Assembly: GCA_030141605.1 (NCBI GenBank)
Contig: JAQGDQ010000086.1
Location: 243,418-307,417 of the forward strand
Length of the DNA stretch: 64,000 nt
From: Tubiluchus corallicola
Taxonomy: Eukaryota > Priapulida > Priapulimorpha > Priapulimorphida > Tubiluchidae
Direction of reading: 5' to 3'
Part shown: piece after piece, positions 1-12,100 of the stretch
Position numbering within the stretch: position 1 is the stretch's first letter
How the letters are laid out: each line of letters opens with the position of its first letter
Program-made: the position numbers and the translations under genes
The notes under the pieces: generated by a model
What the model was told of the DNA's origin: nothing
Seen by the model: the letters and a program-made list of their open reading frames with translations, nothing else
Database searches by the model: none

Positions 1-133
1 CACACTTTCTTTCCTTTACATCCTGGTGACTTGCCTAGAACTTGTTAACCATGTAAATCATCATTTTGTGTCATAACTGTAATTCTGTATTCAGTACGTC
101 TCATAAATTATTTTTAGAGCTACGTCATCAGCC

Positions 134-3100
134 ATGGCAACCGGAGGTGGCGATGCTTCTGCTGTTCCTGTTCCCACTTTTAAAGTATTAAAAGGAACAA
201 AAGTAAATGCAAGATATGCTAGTCGACGAAACGTGAGTTGTTAATTTAACATTACGAGTGATTTTATTAAATTTAGAAAAGCTAGTAAATAGATTAGTAA
301 TGTTAATTCATTTTTTGTTACTAAACGTGAAGGATAGGAAATGTGAAAAAGCTGAAATACTGTCTGGATTTGAACTAGGACCTTCTGCTTGTAGGTCTAA
401 GGCATTTGCTTGCAACTTGCAAGGCAGATACCTTTAGACCACTAGGCCACTATGTTCTCCAGTAACTAAGATTGTCCAAAGTTCAACCTTATATATAGTT
501 AGTCAACCAAATGCATTTCTAATGTTTAAATTAATCAAAATGAAAATTTATTATTAGCTAGAATGTATGAGCAATCTAACATTGGGAATGCTGAATTTGG
601 TTGGCCATTTATAAGAGATGGGCTTTGGATAACCTTGATCAGTGAGAAATATGGTGGTTTAAGGCGTCTGCCTTATAATAATAAGGTCTATGGTTCAGAT
701 CCAGATGTACTCCAACACTTTCACGTTTGCTGTCTTTCAATCAAATGTTTGGCATCAAAATTAATTGTGGATGTGTATTGGTGTAATGGGTAATGGTTAA
801 CCTGTTAATTAATGACCATGTAATTCTGGGTGTTAGTTTGCGTAGAGGTGTTTTTTTAAAAATGGTCTGCCTTCCATCACAATTATATGTTCAATATCAC
901 TTGATAAAGTACCTCAGTCAAGCCTGTTTGAAAATTTAAAAAAAGGCATCCTGTGAGAGACAGTAAAGATAATACTGATGTACTGATGTTCCACAGGCCT
1001 GTATTTGGCAACCAAGCTTGACATGCTTCTGGAGTGCTGATTTAAACTATTTGAACAAAAAGGCCCATTGATCAGGGGTAAAAATATTAGGTGGCTGAAA
1101 TAGTATTAGTATTTTATTGACCTTGATCTGAACAAAATTACCACTTTTAAACCGACTTGCATGTTCCTGCTAAATATGTACATTACAAACACAGTGTGTG
1201 GTGCCAAATCATTTGGACATTTCAAATCCACATTTTGTGTGCTGCCTATGTTGCCACCGAATCTTACCATTCCAAAGCCATGTAACTGTGCCACATAATC
1301 TGCGCATTCCTTTTACCTGCAGTTTGTATGTTGTCATGTAACCTGCAAATTCCAAACCCGTAGTTTGTGTGCTGTCACATTGCCTCCACATTCCCAATCC
1401 ACTGTATATGTGCTAGCACATTCCGACTCTAAGCCCACAGATTATATGTTGCTACATAATTCACACATAGAACCCCGCACTATGTGTGCTGCCACATAAT
1501 TTGTATAATCTGAACCCACAGCATGCGTGCTGCCACATAATTTGCACATTCCGAACCCCAGTATGTGTGCTGCCATTTAATCTGCACATTCCGAACCCAC
1601 AGCTTTTATGCTGCCACATAAACTGCACATTTCTGACTTGCAATTCGTGTGTTATATCTGCACATTCTGAACTTTGTGTGTGCAATGTAACTGCACGTTC
1701 CAAATTCAAATTGCATTAATCGCTTTGATTTACCACCTCGTAAGCAGTACAATAGTTTGTGTACCCTTAACCATTTAGTGTGACACTTTGGGCACAAAAA
1801 ATGCACTAGACTAATCATGCTGTTAATAAATTAATTTTTAAGCTCACATCGCATGTTACGATACTACAAATCATTAATAATGTTGTTATTATTGAATGTT
1901 GTTAGGTGTATCCGATGGATTCTACACCACGTGGCTACTGCATGATTATTAATAATGTGGAGTTTGATACAAGAGAGGGTACAGACGAGATTGGCAACAA
2001 TATCGAATTCACACCAGAAACTAGATATGGTTCCGATGTGGACGAAGTAAAGTTGAAGAGTCTCTTTGACCAACTGGGATATGTTGTTCACCCAACAGAG
2101 TCAAATTTGACGTCTGAGGTATATAAGTTTTGTGTAGGACAAATACTGGCCAAGTAATGTTTTGTTTGTTCAAACTAGGCTATACCTGAGGTATATAAGT
2201 TTATGTGGAACACGTGCAAATGCTATCAAATAACTTTTTGTTTGTTCAAGCTAGGCCACGTGCAAAGTCTGCATATGAGTAAATGCAGAAAATTTATGGC
2301 AACATTAGCTATCAACAAATGTTACTTATTACTGTAATTCCTTCAGTTACTGTAATTTCTGGTTTGTGATGCAGCAAGAACAGATGTTGTGTCTTGGCTG
2401 GCAGCATAGTAAGCACTGGTATGAAGCAGTGCATAAATTGTAGGGAAACTGAGCATAGTTCCTTGGCAATTGGCTGAATGGCAAGAGATATTATTGCTCT
2501 GCCACCATATCTCTTATTTCTAAAAATATTGTAAGTTCTCAAAAATTGACCACAAGATGTAGCTTTCAGTGATCCATGTCAAAGACTAAGAAATGAATGA
2601 CAGCTTCAAGTGCAAAGCATTTACACATAATGTTTTTTTCAATGCACAAAAAACATTATGTTACAAACCTGAGTTTGGAGCTCAGTTAACAAAAGTTTTG
2701 TTTTGCAAAGCATATTCGTTTACCGTATTTATTATAGTCAGTTCAAGAAATTGGACAGCGCTGGAGCTCTTTGTAAGCAAATACAATTGTATAATCCTAT
2801 TTTTAGAATTATGCTCATTTTTGCTTCCAGCAAATGATGTCTGTCCTTGAAAAGTTTGCAAAAGATACAAGGCATGTTGATGTTGATTCATGTGTTGTGA
2901 TAATACTGACCCATGGTAACAAAGGTGACCTGTTATTCACTAGAGATGGCCATTTGGACTTTGTTGAGCATATTTTGCCTTTATTCAGTGGTATGCCATT
3001 ACTTATTTTAAAAATTGTAATTAAGTATTTTAACCAGATGTAACACAGTCAAGACATGACTGTAACATGCCTAACTTTTGTGTTTGACAAGACAAGTTTA

Positions 3101-6100
3101 TGACCAGGCGCTCCCACTTGCAACACCGGTAACTGACAGGACCATTTAATCCTTGCCTAGGTATGGTTTAAGCCTTACTTTCTTTCAAAGTCTTTTAAGA
3201 TTTCACCAAAAGCTTAAATGCTTTCCCCGTGAAAGTGATTTTGACGTTTTTGCAACTCTAATGTCTTTATTGCAAATAATATAGTCATAGCTTCTTGCTT
3301 AAGCTATAGTGATATAACTGATAATTAACAAGTTATGCCACTTTGCATAAAGTCTTGGGTTTTGTATAAAAATAGCATTTGAATGGACCTTTTGTCTTGT
3401 CCTTTTCCTGGTTATGGTAAGTCAAAAAGCAAAAGTTTGATGTATGCTTTCACTATGTAGTTTTCTAACACACGCATATCTTTAAGAAAGTATTTTAATG
3501 GTAGAATAAATTCTATATAATGACAAAATTAATTCATGTTTCTAGGGCGCAGTGCTGTTCATTTGTCAGGAAAGCCAAAAATATTTATCATTCAAGCTTG
3601 TCGTGGAGGTAGGTAACCAGTGAAATTGTTTTCATTTTGGTATCTTTTATCACTAAAGCCTTTGCAGCAACTGTGTAATAACACAATTCCCCAATTCATA
3701 AAATGACAGCCTTTAACAAATTTTACAACTTTAATTTGGCATTATTAATAATTGTGAGTTTCACATTCAGAGTTTCAGTCAAGTAATTTTGACATAGGTA
3801 TAGGTGCGGACCCAATGATTGCAGTGTAGTGCTTGATGACTGAGTTTGAGAATATTAATGATATCTAATTAATGAATATTAAATGAATATTAATGCTAGT
3901 TAGCGAACAGATGAGTGAACTGCTTCAGTTCTTACTCTGGGCAATTTTATGCTGAACATGGCCTCTCAAGCGAAGAACGTATTCATATTTGAATGTAACT
4001 TAGATACTTCTGCCAGTTCAGTGCATGATAGATGATGAGTTATGCCAGTTTGCTACAACCACGTAATTTTAGTATTAAGCGCCTGTCGCTGAATTGTGGT
4101 TTCTGGCTTGCAGGATTCCGAATCGTATAAAAAGGGACATACCTGAGAGTTGAGCTTCATCCTTTTGGCTACGAAAAATAACTTATGAGCCTTAAGAGAG
4201 ATATAATTTACTAAAATAAGTTTCTGCATATAGTCTTAAAATCTTTTGTTAAAATTCATTTTGTCTATTGTTAACAGTGAAAATTAGCTGCCCTTTTTGG
4301 CAAATTAGTTGTATCACCATTTCTGTGAACAATTACCAGATTCAGGTCCTGCACTGTACACGCACAAGCCATTTATTTCTCTCTCTGGCTCTTGTAGTAT
4401 TATACATTCATGGGCGTATTATCTGCCGCTGTACATTACTATGTGCTGTACGTACATGGGCACATCTTTGCTGCTGCGCATACTTATTATGTACTGTACA
4501 TACATGGGCACGTCTTTGCTGCTGGGCATACTTATTATGTACTGTACGTACATGGGCACATCTTTGCTGCTGCGCATACTTATTATGTACTGTACGTACA
4601 TGGGCACATCTTTGCTGCTGTACATACTTACTAACCAGAAAGAACTCAGAAGTCGATTCTTTTTTTTCTACACAGATAAGAGCCAGCAGCCAAATGAAAC
4701 ATCTGCGTCATCAGAAAAAGGTTTACCTAAAGATGGTGCTGGACACGGAGACGACAGACTAACGCAAGATGCAGCTTTTAGCTTTGTTACAAAACAAAGG
4801 TTACCACAGAAGAAGAAGCGGCCAAATGTTGGAGATATAATTGTGTGTAGAGCATCTGTGCCAGGTAGATTATTACTTTTTCTTGAAAACTTGAGCAGTT
4901 TGTTTAGGTAAGACTTGTCAAATTCGCAATATTTAACCCTGAGTGAATCTTGCATTTGGAAACGTTGAATTCAATGATGCACTGTTAGAATTGAAATAGA
5001 AATTGTGTAGCCTGCTAATGTAGCATATTTGAATTAATAAGCTGAAGGTATATGACTCAGTATTAGTGTGAGATATTTCAAATTTCCGTGTTGTTCATTC
5101 AAGAGATTTTGAAAATTTAAAATCTGTGTTCAATCATAGTTAGTTTACTAAACTTATCTGTTTGCAGTTAGATGCTTGCTTCTCATTGTTATTTAATACT
5201 GTTTAATGATCTGCAAGCTAATATCCAGGATTCAGTAACAACCAAAAGAACTACAACTTGTATCAAGACAACTAGAAGTCTCTTTTAGCCAGTTCAGTTT
5301 CTTTGTATACTGTATTTCCAAAATAATGGAAAAAATTGATTTTCATGTTACCAAATATTCATTATATTATATTTCATCATATCTTGTCGTATAGGGTAAC
5401 GAAAAAGAGGCGAATAAAAGAAAAGAATTACAAGAATTAATTTCCAAACTAAATTTTAGCACGTGGTATTTGGAAATGTTGTGCTCTTTCTTTTTTTTTC
5501 TTCGTGTTTTGATTGTGGGTCTTTTTTATTCATTTTTGCTAATATTCTCTGTTGTTAAGAATTAATCCGTGTTATCATGTAGGCTATGCTTCAATGAGAT
5601 CTCCAAAGAAGGGTACATGGTTCATAAGAAAACTAGTGAATGAATTTGCTCAAAATGCTAGCTGTCTGCATATTCATGAATTAATGACTAGGGTAAGTTT
5701 GTGTTGTGTTTTTGATCTGTTTTAACTAACATGAACGTGTGATCCTGATTACTTTGAAGAATGTAAGCTTAAAGGAAAACAGGATGATATTTCACTTCCT
5801 TCCCAGTTCGTAATATGGTAGAAACACATTTTAACACCTATAAGAATGCCAAAGTTTGTCTGATAATTAAATAATAGATTAGAAACTGAGTTAACAGTCG
5901 ATGAGTCAATTAATGATGACATCACGACTGAACGTAATTTTTAACAACACAGACATTCCTTGATCATGTTCCACGTGTTTGCAAAAAAGAAAGTTGAAGT
6001 ACTATGCTACTGTGTACAACATTCAGTGTGATGTACAATAGCTTCAAGTTTACGTTGTGCTCCCGCTTGAGCTCTTGAACATGTGCACTATGTCATCACC

Positions 6101-9100
6101 GAATACCTCTGAACTGAGAGTTACTGTATCTGTTTTTGTGCAAACACGTTTGCGAGACGCAGGTCCTAGTGCCCATCGGAGTAACGAAAGGCAAAATGCA
6201 TGGAACTAGCCGCGTGAACGCAAAATTACCATTATGTGGTAATAATTCTTTCACATAAGTCATTCTTGAAAAAAACTAGTGTGTTCCCTTTCAATATTAT
6301 ACAGGGTAGATTATTTTGATCTACAGTTTAAGATTGGATCCGGATTTGCTTTAAACCAACAACTGAAACGTGGTAAAAGTAAAACCTTGCATTTGAGATG
6401 AAATGGTCTATAGCTGTATACAATCTATCTGTTTCATTTTATAGGTAATAGGTCCCTCTAGATAAAACTGTATGTTAGTTTATCACGTATGAAAAATTCT
6501 GATTTTGCAACATGCATCGATCTTCCTGCAGTTACTTTGGTACGATTTGTAAGGAGAGTGACATCCTCCTGAAGTTGACCGGCTCACTCAGTACACATTT
6601 ACTAAATTAAACAAATTATTTTAATGTATAACTATTGTGCAACGTGCAGGAGTGGAGCATAATATTTGCCTCCCTTTGTTATCAGTGCGCTAGTAATGTG
6701 CACTGGCCAGTGCCACACAGTAGATACTAACAGAACTGTAGTGTTGTTAAAATTCAGTGGCAATGAAGAAATTGTATGATTTGTGTTCACAAACAAAAAC
6801 AACCACTGGTGCATTTTGAATAACTACTCTGTTATGTTAATAACAAGCATTCATTTATTACACCCTGAAAGCCTGAAAAAAGAAGTTTTATTACACTCTG
6901 AGAGCCTAAACAAACAAGTTATGTGGCAAAATTTAGTGTTTTCCCCACAAGGCAATTTGACTGAGTTGTTATATACCAGACTTCTTAATTACTTAACTGC
7001 AAGCTTTATCAGTGAATCAGTTACCGCAGCCAGCTCAGCTAGTACAGCGCTGAGCACTATTAATACAGCGTAGGGATTTGGGGAACTAAAATGATCTATG
7101 TTATCCTTTTTGTGTTTATTTGTATCTTCGTTAGTGGCCTGAAACAGCTTTTCAAGGTTAATTGTTACTAGTATAATAACCTTTTTGCATAATTAGCCTC
7201 CTCTTAAAGAAATGATAGTTTCTTGTTTGTAAGTCACCTCTAAGTCAAAAATGGTTTGGTCTGCCATCTCCCTACTGTCTGTTAGCCTGACAGACTTTCA
7301 AGACAGTGGTTAGTAGTCTGCTAGTATGTACCTACTGACTATTGTCGAAGTGCAAAGCAGAAGATGACATTTAAATTTTAAATTCTCTAATATTAGATAT
7401 CGCATTACAAATAATGTCTGCATTTTCATTATTGGAACCAGGTAGCCATATTAGGTCGAGTACCTAGGTATCGATGGAAACAGTACAGAACTGCACAAAC
7501 TTTTCCTCTTGTAGTCTATCTGAAACCTCTATAAAGATTTCTGAGCTGTACTTCATTATAAAATTTAAGTAATGTGTGTGCGTGCGGTGTGTGTGTGCGT
7601 GCGTGCGTGCATGCGTCTACCTCAAACCTCTGTAAAGATTTCTGAGCTGCACTTCATTATAAAATATGAGTAATATGTGTTTGTGTGTGTGTGTGTGTGT
7701 GGTGTGTGTGCATGCTTGTTAATAGTGACTTGTTGTTGTGTTGTACAAATGATAAACTCTGTACAAGTAATGCTTTGTAAAACCTTTTTTAGGAATCATG
7801 TATTTAGCACATTTCTATGTCATCCAAAAAGTGGTTTTGCGTCGACAGTAGTCAAAATAACCAGTTCCATGTTTTTGGCGAGTGAAATGGAACACAGAAA
7901 AAAGACAGCGATTAAGGCACATTAGCATATCTTTCTTAATCCTTAACATAGATATACTGCTGCTTTTGTTAGAGCAGCCTAGGCCTCAGTTTTAAATATT
8001 TATGGAATTGTACTGTTTTAGGTGCACCGTCAAGTGTTTGAATTGAAAGGCCGTCAAGAGAGGATGCGTGCAGATGGTGTTGGTTTTGAAAAGTTTCTTG
8101 TTGCTCAAGTTCCTGAATTGGAGTCTTCATTGATGACTCGACTGTTCTTCAATCCCCCACTTGTAAGTGCCTAATTTGCTGCCGTAAGCATATATATATA
8201 TCTTCCCAGGAATTTTTCATTACAATTATTATTTGATGAACATTAAGCAAACTCTTTGGCATGTACTTACTCGTAGTGAGTAAAGATGTTAATACTGAAT
8301 AATTCTGTTGTGATTTTATTACAAGCTTCATTCATAGTTATATCTTCACTGCCTTGCCACTTGCCAGCCTGCCAGTCCAAATTCAGTAACCTATTTTAAT
8401 CACAGGATAAAATTTTGAATCAGATACAATTTTAAATTTACCAAAAAAGTTTTGGCTAGTGAGTACTGCATATTTTTAACTTTCACTTATTCCAGTGTAA
8501 AACAGTTTTAACCCAGACTTTGTCTCCAGGACTGTGAATAGCAAGTTTGATTTCATTTTTACAGTCCACCACAAAAAATGTAGTGTACTTTCGTTTTTGA
8601 GTTGGTTTTTCTACTAAGTCACAAAAGTGTCCATGCTTTAGCATTTTTATTATGCAAACAATGATATTGACAACAATGATGATGATGTGATGATCCATTT
8701 TCTTTTTGTAGCAAATATCTTTTTATAAACAGCAGAAATTTTTCAAATATTGTTTAGTTTAGTTTAGTTTAGTTTAGCTTAGCTTAGCTTAGCTTAGCTT
8801 AGCTTAGCATAGCTTAGCTTAGCTTAGCTTAGCTTAGCTTAGCTTAGCTTAGCTTGGTTTAGTTTAGTTTAGTTTAGTTTATTCTATTTTCCATAACAAA
8901 TTATGTGATTTTTGACATCCAATGTAAGTTGTTAAAATGTTATTAGAAAATTTTTTTCCATTTCAGGAAACTGGTCCAGTTGGATTGGGTACAGCACTTG
9001 CTTACTGGCACTGGATTGGTTATCCTGCAGTTATCAAAAATGATTTTGTAAGTGAAATATCAAAGTGGAAGGAAGAGAACAGTTTAGAGCATGTTATCTT

Positions 9101-12100
9101 GAAACAGATTATTGTCTATTCGCAAAGTTGTCTAGGAACACTGCCGGGAAATAAGCATGTCTCTGACGAATTTGAAAAGTTTAAAAAAGTTGCTCATGCA
9201 TTTAAAATCACGAAAGACATGGCCGGGATGAAAGGTCGGAAATACGGAGTTACTGTTTGGCCTGTCAAGTCAGACAAGAAGAAATTCAATGTTGCAGTGG
9301 ACTACCCAACTGCTATACAAGCTATTCCGGCCAACACTAATAATATACGACAGCAGCTAGGAGAAGTAGCTGCATTTCACAAGGCCTTGCAATGCATTTT
9401 GGTACAAGAAAGTGTTGATTCACCTGACAGTGTTCCATTTGTATTGCTACCATACGACGACGAATGGGAATCACTTCGGGCCGTCCTGAGAGAAGCCTGC
9501 AGACAGTTTAAAAAGCCTAACTTTGCCTTCAGTTCCTGTTTAAGGAGTCCAGGTACTGACTGGGATTTTCCTGCCTGGGTGAATGAGTCAGACACTAGTT
9601 ATTTTAATCTCACTGCTGAGATGCCAGTCGGATTTCTAATAGCTGAAAGGTTTGTATGGTTTTCTAGCTTTAGGTCCCCTGCTAGCTAGTGAAATTTCTG
9701 AAAAAAACTGTCAAATAATAATTGCAAATCTGCTTCTTACAATAGTTTAATTTCTTAACGATGTACAATTTGTTAACAGGTTTCTTTGCACTTATATTTT
9801 TTTGGTATAGGTATGCTGGACTCTACTTCCACCACTATTCAATAAATCTTCAGCAGCGCTTGAGTCGGTTTAAACGACCAGGTGCACAGCAAAACATTGA
9901 TTCGGATAGTGATGATGACGACGATGACGGAGATGATGAACTGGTGGAAAAAGACAGTGAGGCATGTAAAATATTTACATATTGTTCTGCCGTCAGGTTC
10001 TCGTAGTCGGGTAGTTGTGATAGCCCCTGGATGGTTTAAACTAGAGCTATTGGTTGCAGGGATGAGAATTTTCCGCAGATACGCGGAATTCCGAGTTCTT
10101 GGAAGATCAATAGTGCCATTTTGGTAAATTGCGTAAATTCGTTGAGCAAATCTTTCGGGGTTGAACCTCGTTTTCGTCGAAATCGTAACTGAAACATTCA
10201 GTAGCATTTTTCGAGTATTTATCCAGCTTACCTTTTATCTCCTATATGTTAAAAATCACTGAAACAGTTTGGCTAAAATAGTTAAAATAAAGCGTAAATA
10301 TCGTTTATTTGATAATCTGTACGATTTGTAGTATTTCTTTTACAGCAATGCGGCATATCTTCATTGCTGACAAATGTGAAGCTTTGAGACCTCCAGACAC
10401 AAACAACCGAAATACCAAAGCATAATTTGAATAAAACCAAGTTTAGTTTTATAATTTATGAAATATAGGCAACAAAATATATACAAAATAAAATTTGTTA
10501 ATTTTTTGACGCTTCACGATCATATGTATCATGTATCCTTGATAGTTGGGTATTTTAAATTATGCATGAAACAAGGTACAGTAATTGATGTTTTAAGTCC
10601 ACTTAGAGGCTCTCTGAGGTCACAAAATTGCAATTTGTTGCTGGCTCCAAGGGGGCTTCACCCCCTTTAACCCTATGGGGGCTTTGCCCCTCAACCCCAC
10701 TGGGGCCCCCAAACCTCCGGCCTGTTTCAGAGTTTTTTGCAATTTGTCATTCTCATTCCTGCGGTTAGCGATAGGCCTCGGTTCGAATACCATATCCTGA
10801 AACGAGTTTAGTGAACCAAACGACTGAGAGACATTTACCAGCTTTCAAAGAGCAGCATAAGTCCTTTCCAAAATCTTGACCAAAGTAGTAATTTTATATA
10901 ATTAAAATTTTAATGTTTGAAGTAATCGAAATGAACAAATAGTTGGCTAAACATAAAGCATAAGAAAGAGAATCTACCCTTGAGGGTTCACCACTCCGTT
11001 ATATTAGTGCTGAAACAGTTTAAAGATTGGTCTTGGGAGAGTGGAAGCAGGCTTGTCCTGTTTGGTACTCAAACCAGCCAGCAACCACTGAACTCAAGGA
11101 AACAGAATATGCACTTATATTTATAGACTTTGCACAGGTGAAGCAGAGTACTAATTTAAATTTAAGCCAATCAGAAAGTATGATGTGTGAATTTTATGCA
11201 GGTAAAATTATTACCTTATTATCTACAAGGGTGTTTTATTTTAAAGTGACTTTGAAATAACATACATGCCATATATCTGCATCCGTGAGTGAGTGAAAGT
11301 TTGAACTCAAAACAGGGTGAAGTCAGCCCTGCAACAATATGTTTGTGTCACACACAGAATGGGTTGTTTGTGAGCTCATCTTTTTCTTGCGGTGCGAAAC
11401 AATATAAGCTAATAAATGTAAAATTATTTGTGTCTGAACTGTCTCGCTCAATTTAAAATCGTTAAACGGTAAGCACCGCATAATTAATTTGTCAAAATAA
11501 AATTGTAAACCAAGTAAGGTTTGACACAACATCTCATGAAATGCTTGTGATGTGCTTTGTCATCTTGTGTTTAAGCTTTGCTGGGTAATCCTTTCTGGCA
11601 AAAAGAGAGATAGTTAATCATATTCAATAATCTCACTTTTAATTTAAAAAGACAAATGTTAAGAAAATTGTCTTTATAGAAAATTTACCAATTTATGTGT
11701 TTTGGCTTTAATTTCATTTATTATTTTTTTGCAACAGCGTGTTAAATTTACAATCAACAAACTGCTTGTTCTGCTTCCATCTTCCTGCTATGTTCTTGAT
11801 TCACTGGAAAGCGTAGTTGGTATAGAAGTTATAGGTAACACAGACGACTTACAGGGAGACTCTGCCAAGATCTTTCTTTCAGACAAGCAGCGATACGTTG
11901 GGCATAGTACAGTTTACAAGCTGGATGATGACTACTTTATCGCTGAATTTGCTACGCCATTACGTTGCCTCAAGTTCATGAGAGACCGTGGTGTGCTAGG
12001 TGAAGATAGCAATTTGCTCAGCACATTTTATGAACAGTTCCGTATTAGGCTGGAAAGTTTGCTAGATGAGAACACCATTTGGGAGAAAAATTTTCATGTA

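Larger units (their letters stand above)
1906..8162 (+). other. Caspase domain (p20 + p10) of the fusion, exons 2-7
   Basis: Exon 2 carries the RGYCMIINN strand and the GSDVDEVKLKSLF helix typical of p20. Exon 3 carries the catalytic His (CVVIILTHG). Exon 4 carries SGKPKIFIIQACRG with the catalytic Cys. Exon 5 holds the inter-subunit linker, with Asp residues in KDGAG and HGDDR that could be cleaved. Exon 6 starts p10 with GYASMRSPKKGTWF, the substrate-pocket Arg and Trp region. Exon 7 ends with SSLMTRLFFNPP, where effector caspases normally stop. All residues expected of an active peptidase are present. The short prodomain resembles caspase-3/7-type effectors rather than CARD or DED initiators. 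Here no stop follows: a GTAAGT donor leads to the STING exon. Confidence 0.93.

Noticed and set aside
4268-4911. Long overlapping frames with repeated Cys/Tyr/His motifs
   Set aside because: They arise from the 48-bp tandem repeat. Only 4676-4864 is needed as a caspase exon.
8753-8881. Telomere-like repeat
   Set aside because: The unit is five bases (TTTAG/CTTAG), not TTAGGG, and it lies inside a gene intron.
8937-9689. A stand-alone gene starting at the Met just before the first STING exon
   Set aside because: The bases before ETGPVG form a classic polypyrimidine tract and CAG acceptor, phase matches exon 7, and exon 7 lacks a stop. A separate start is less economical.
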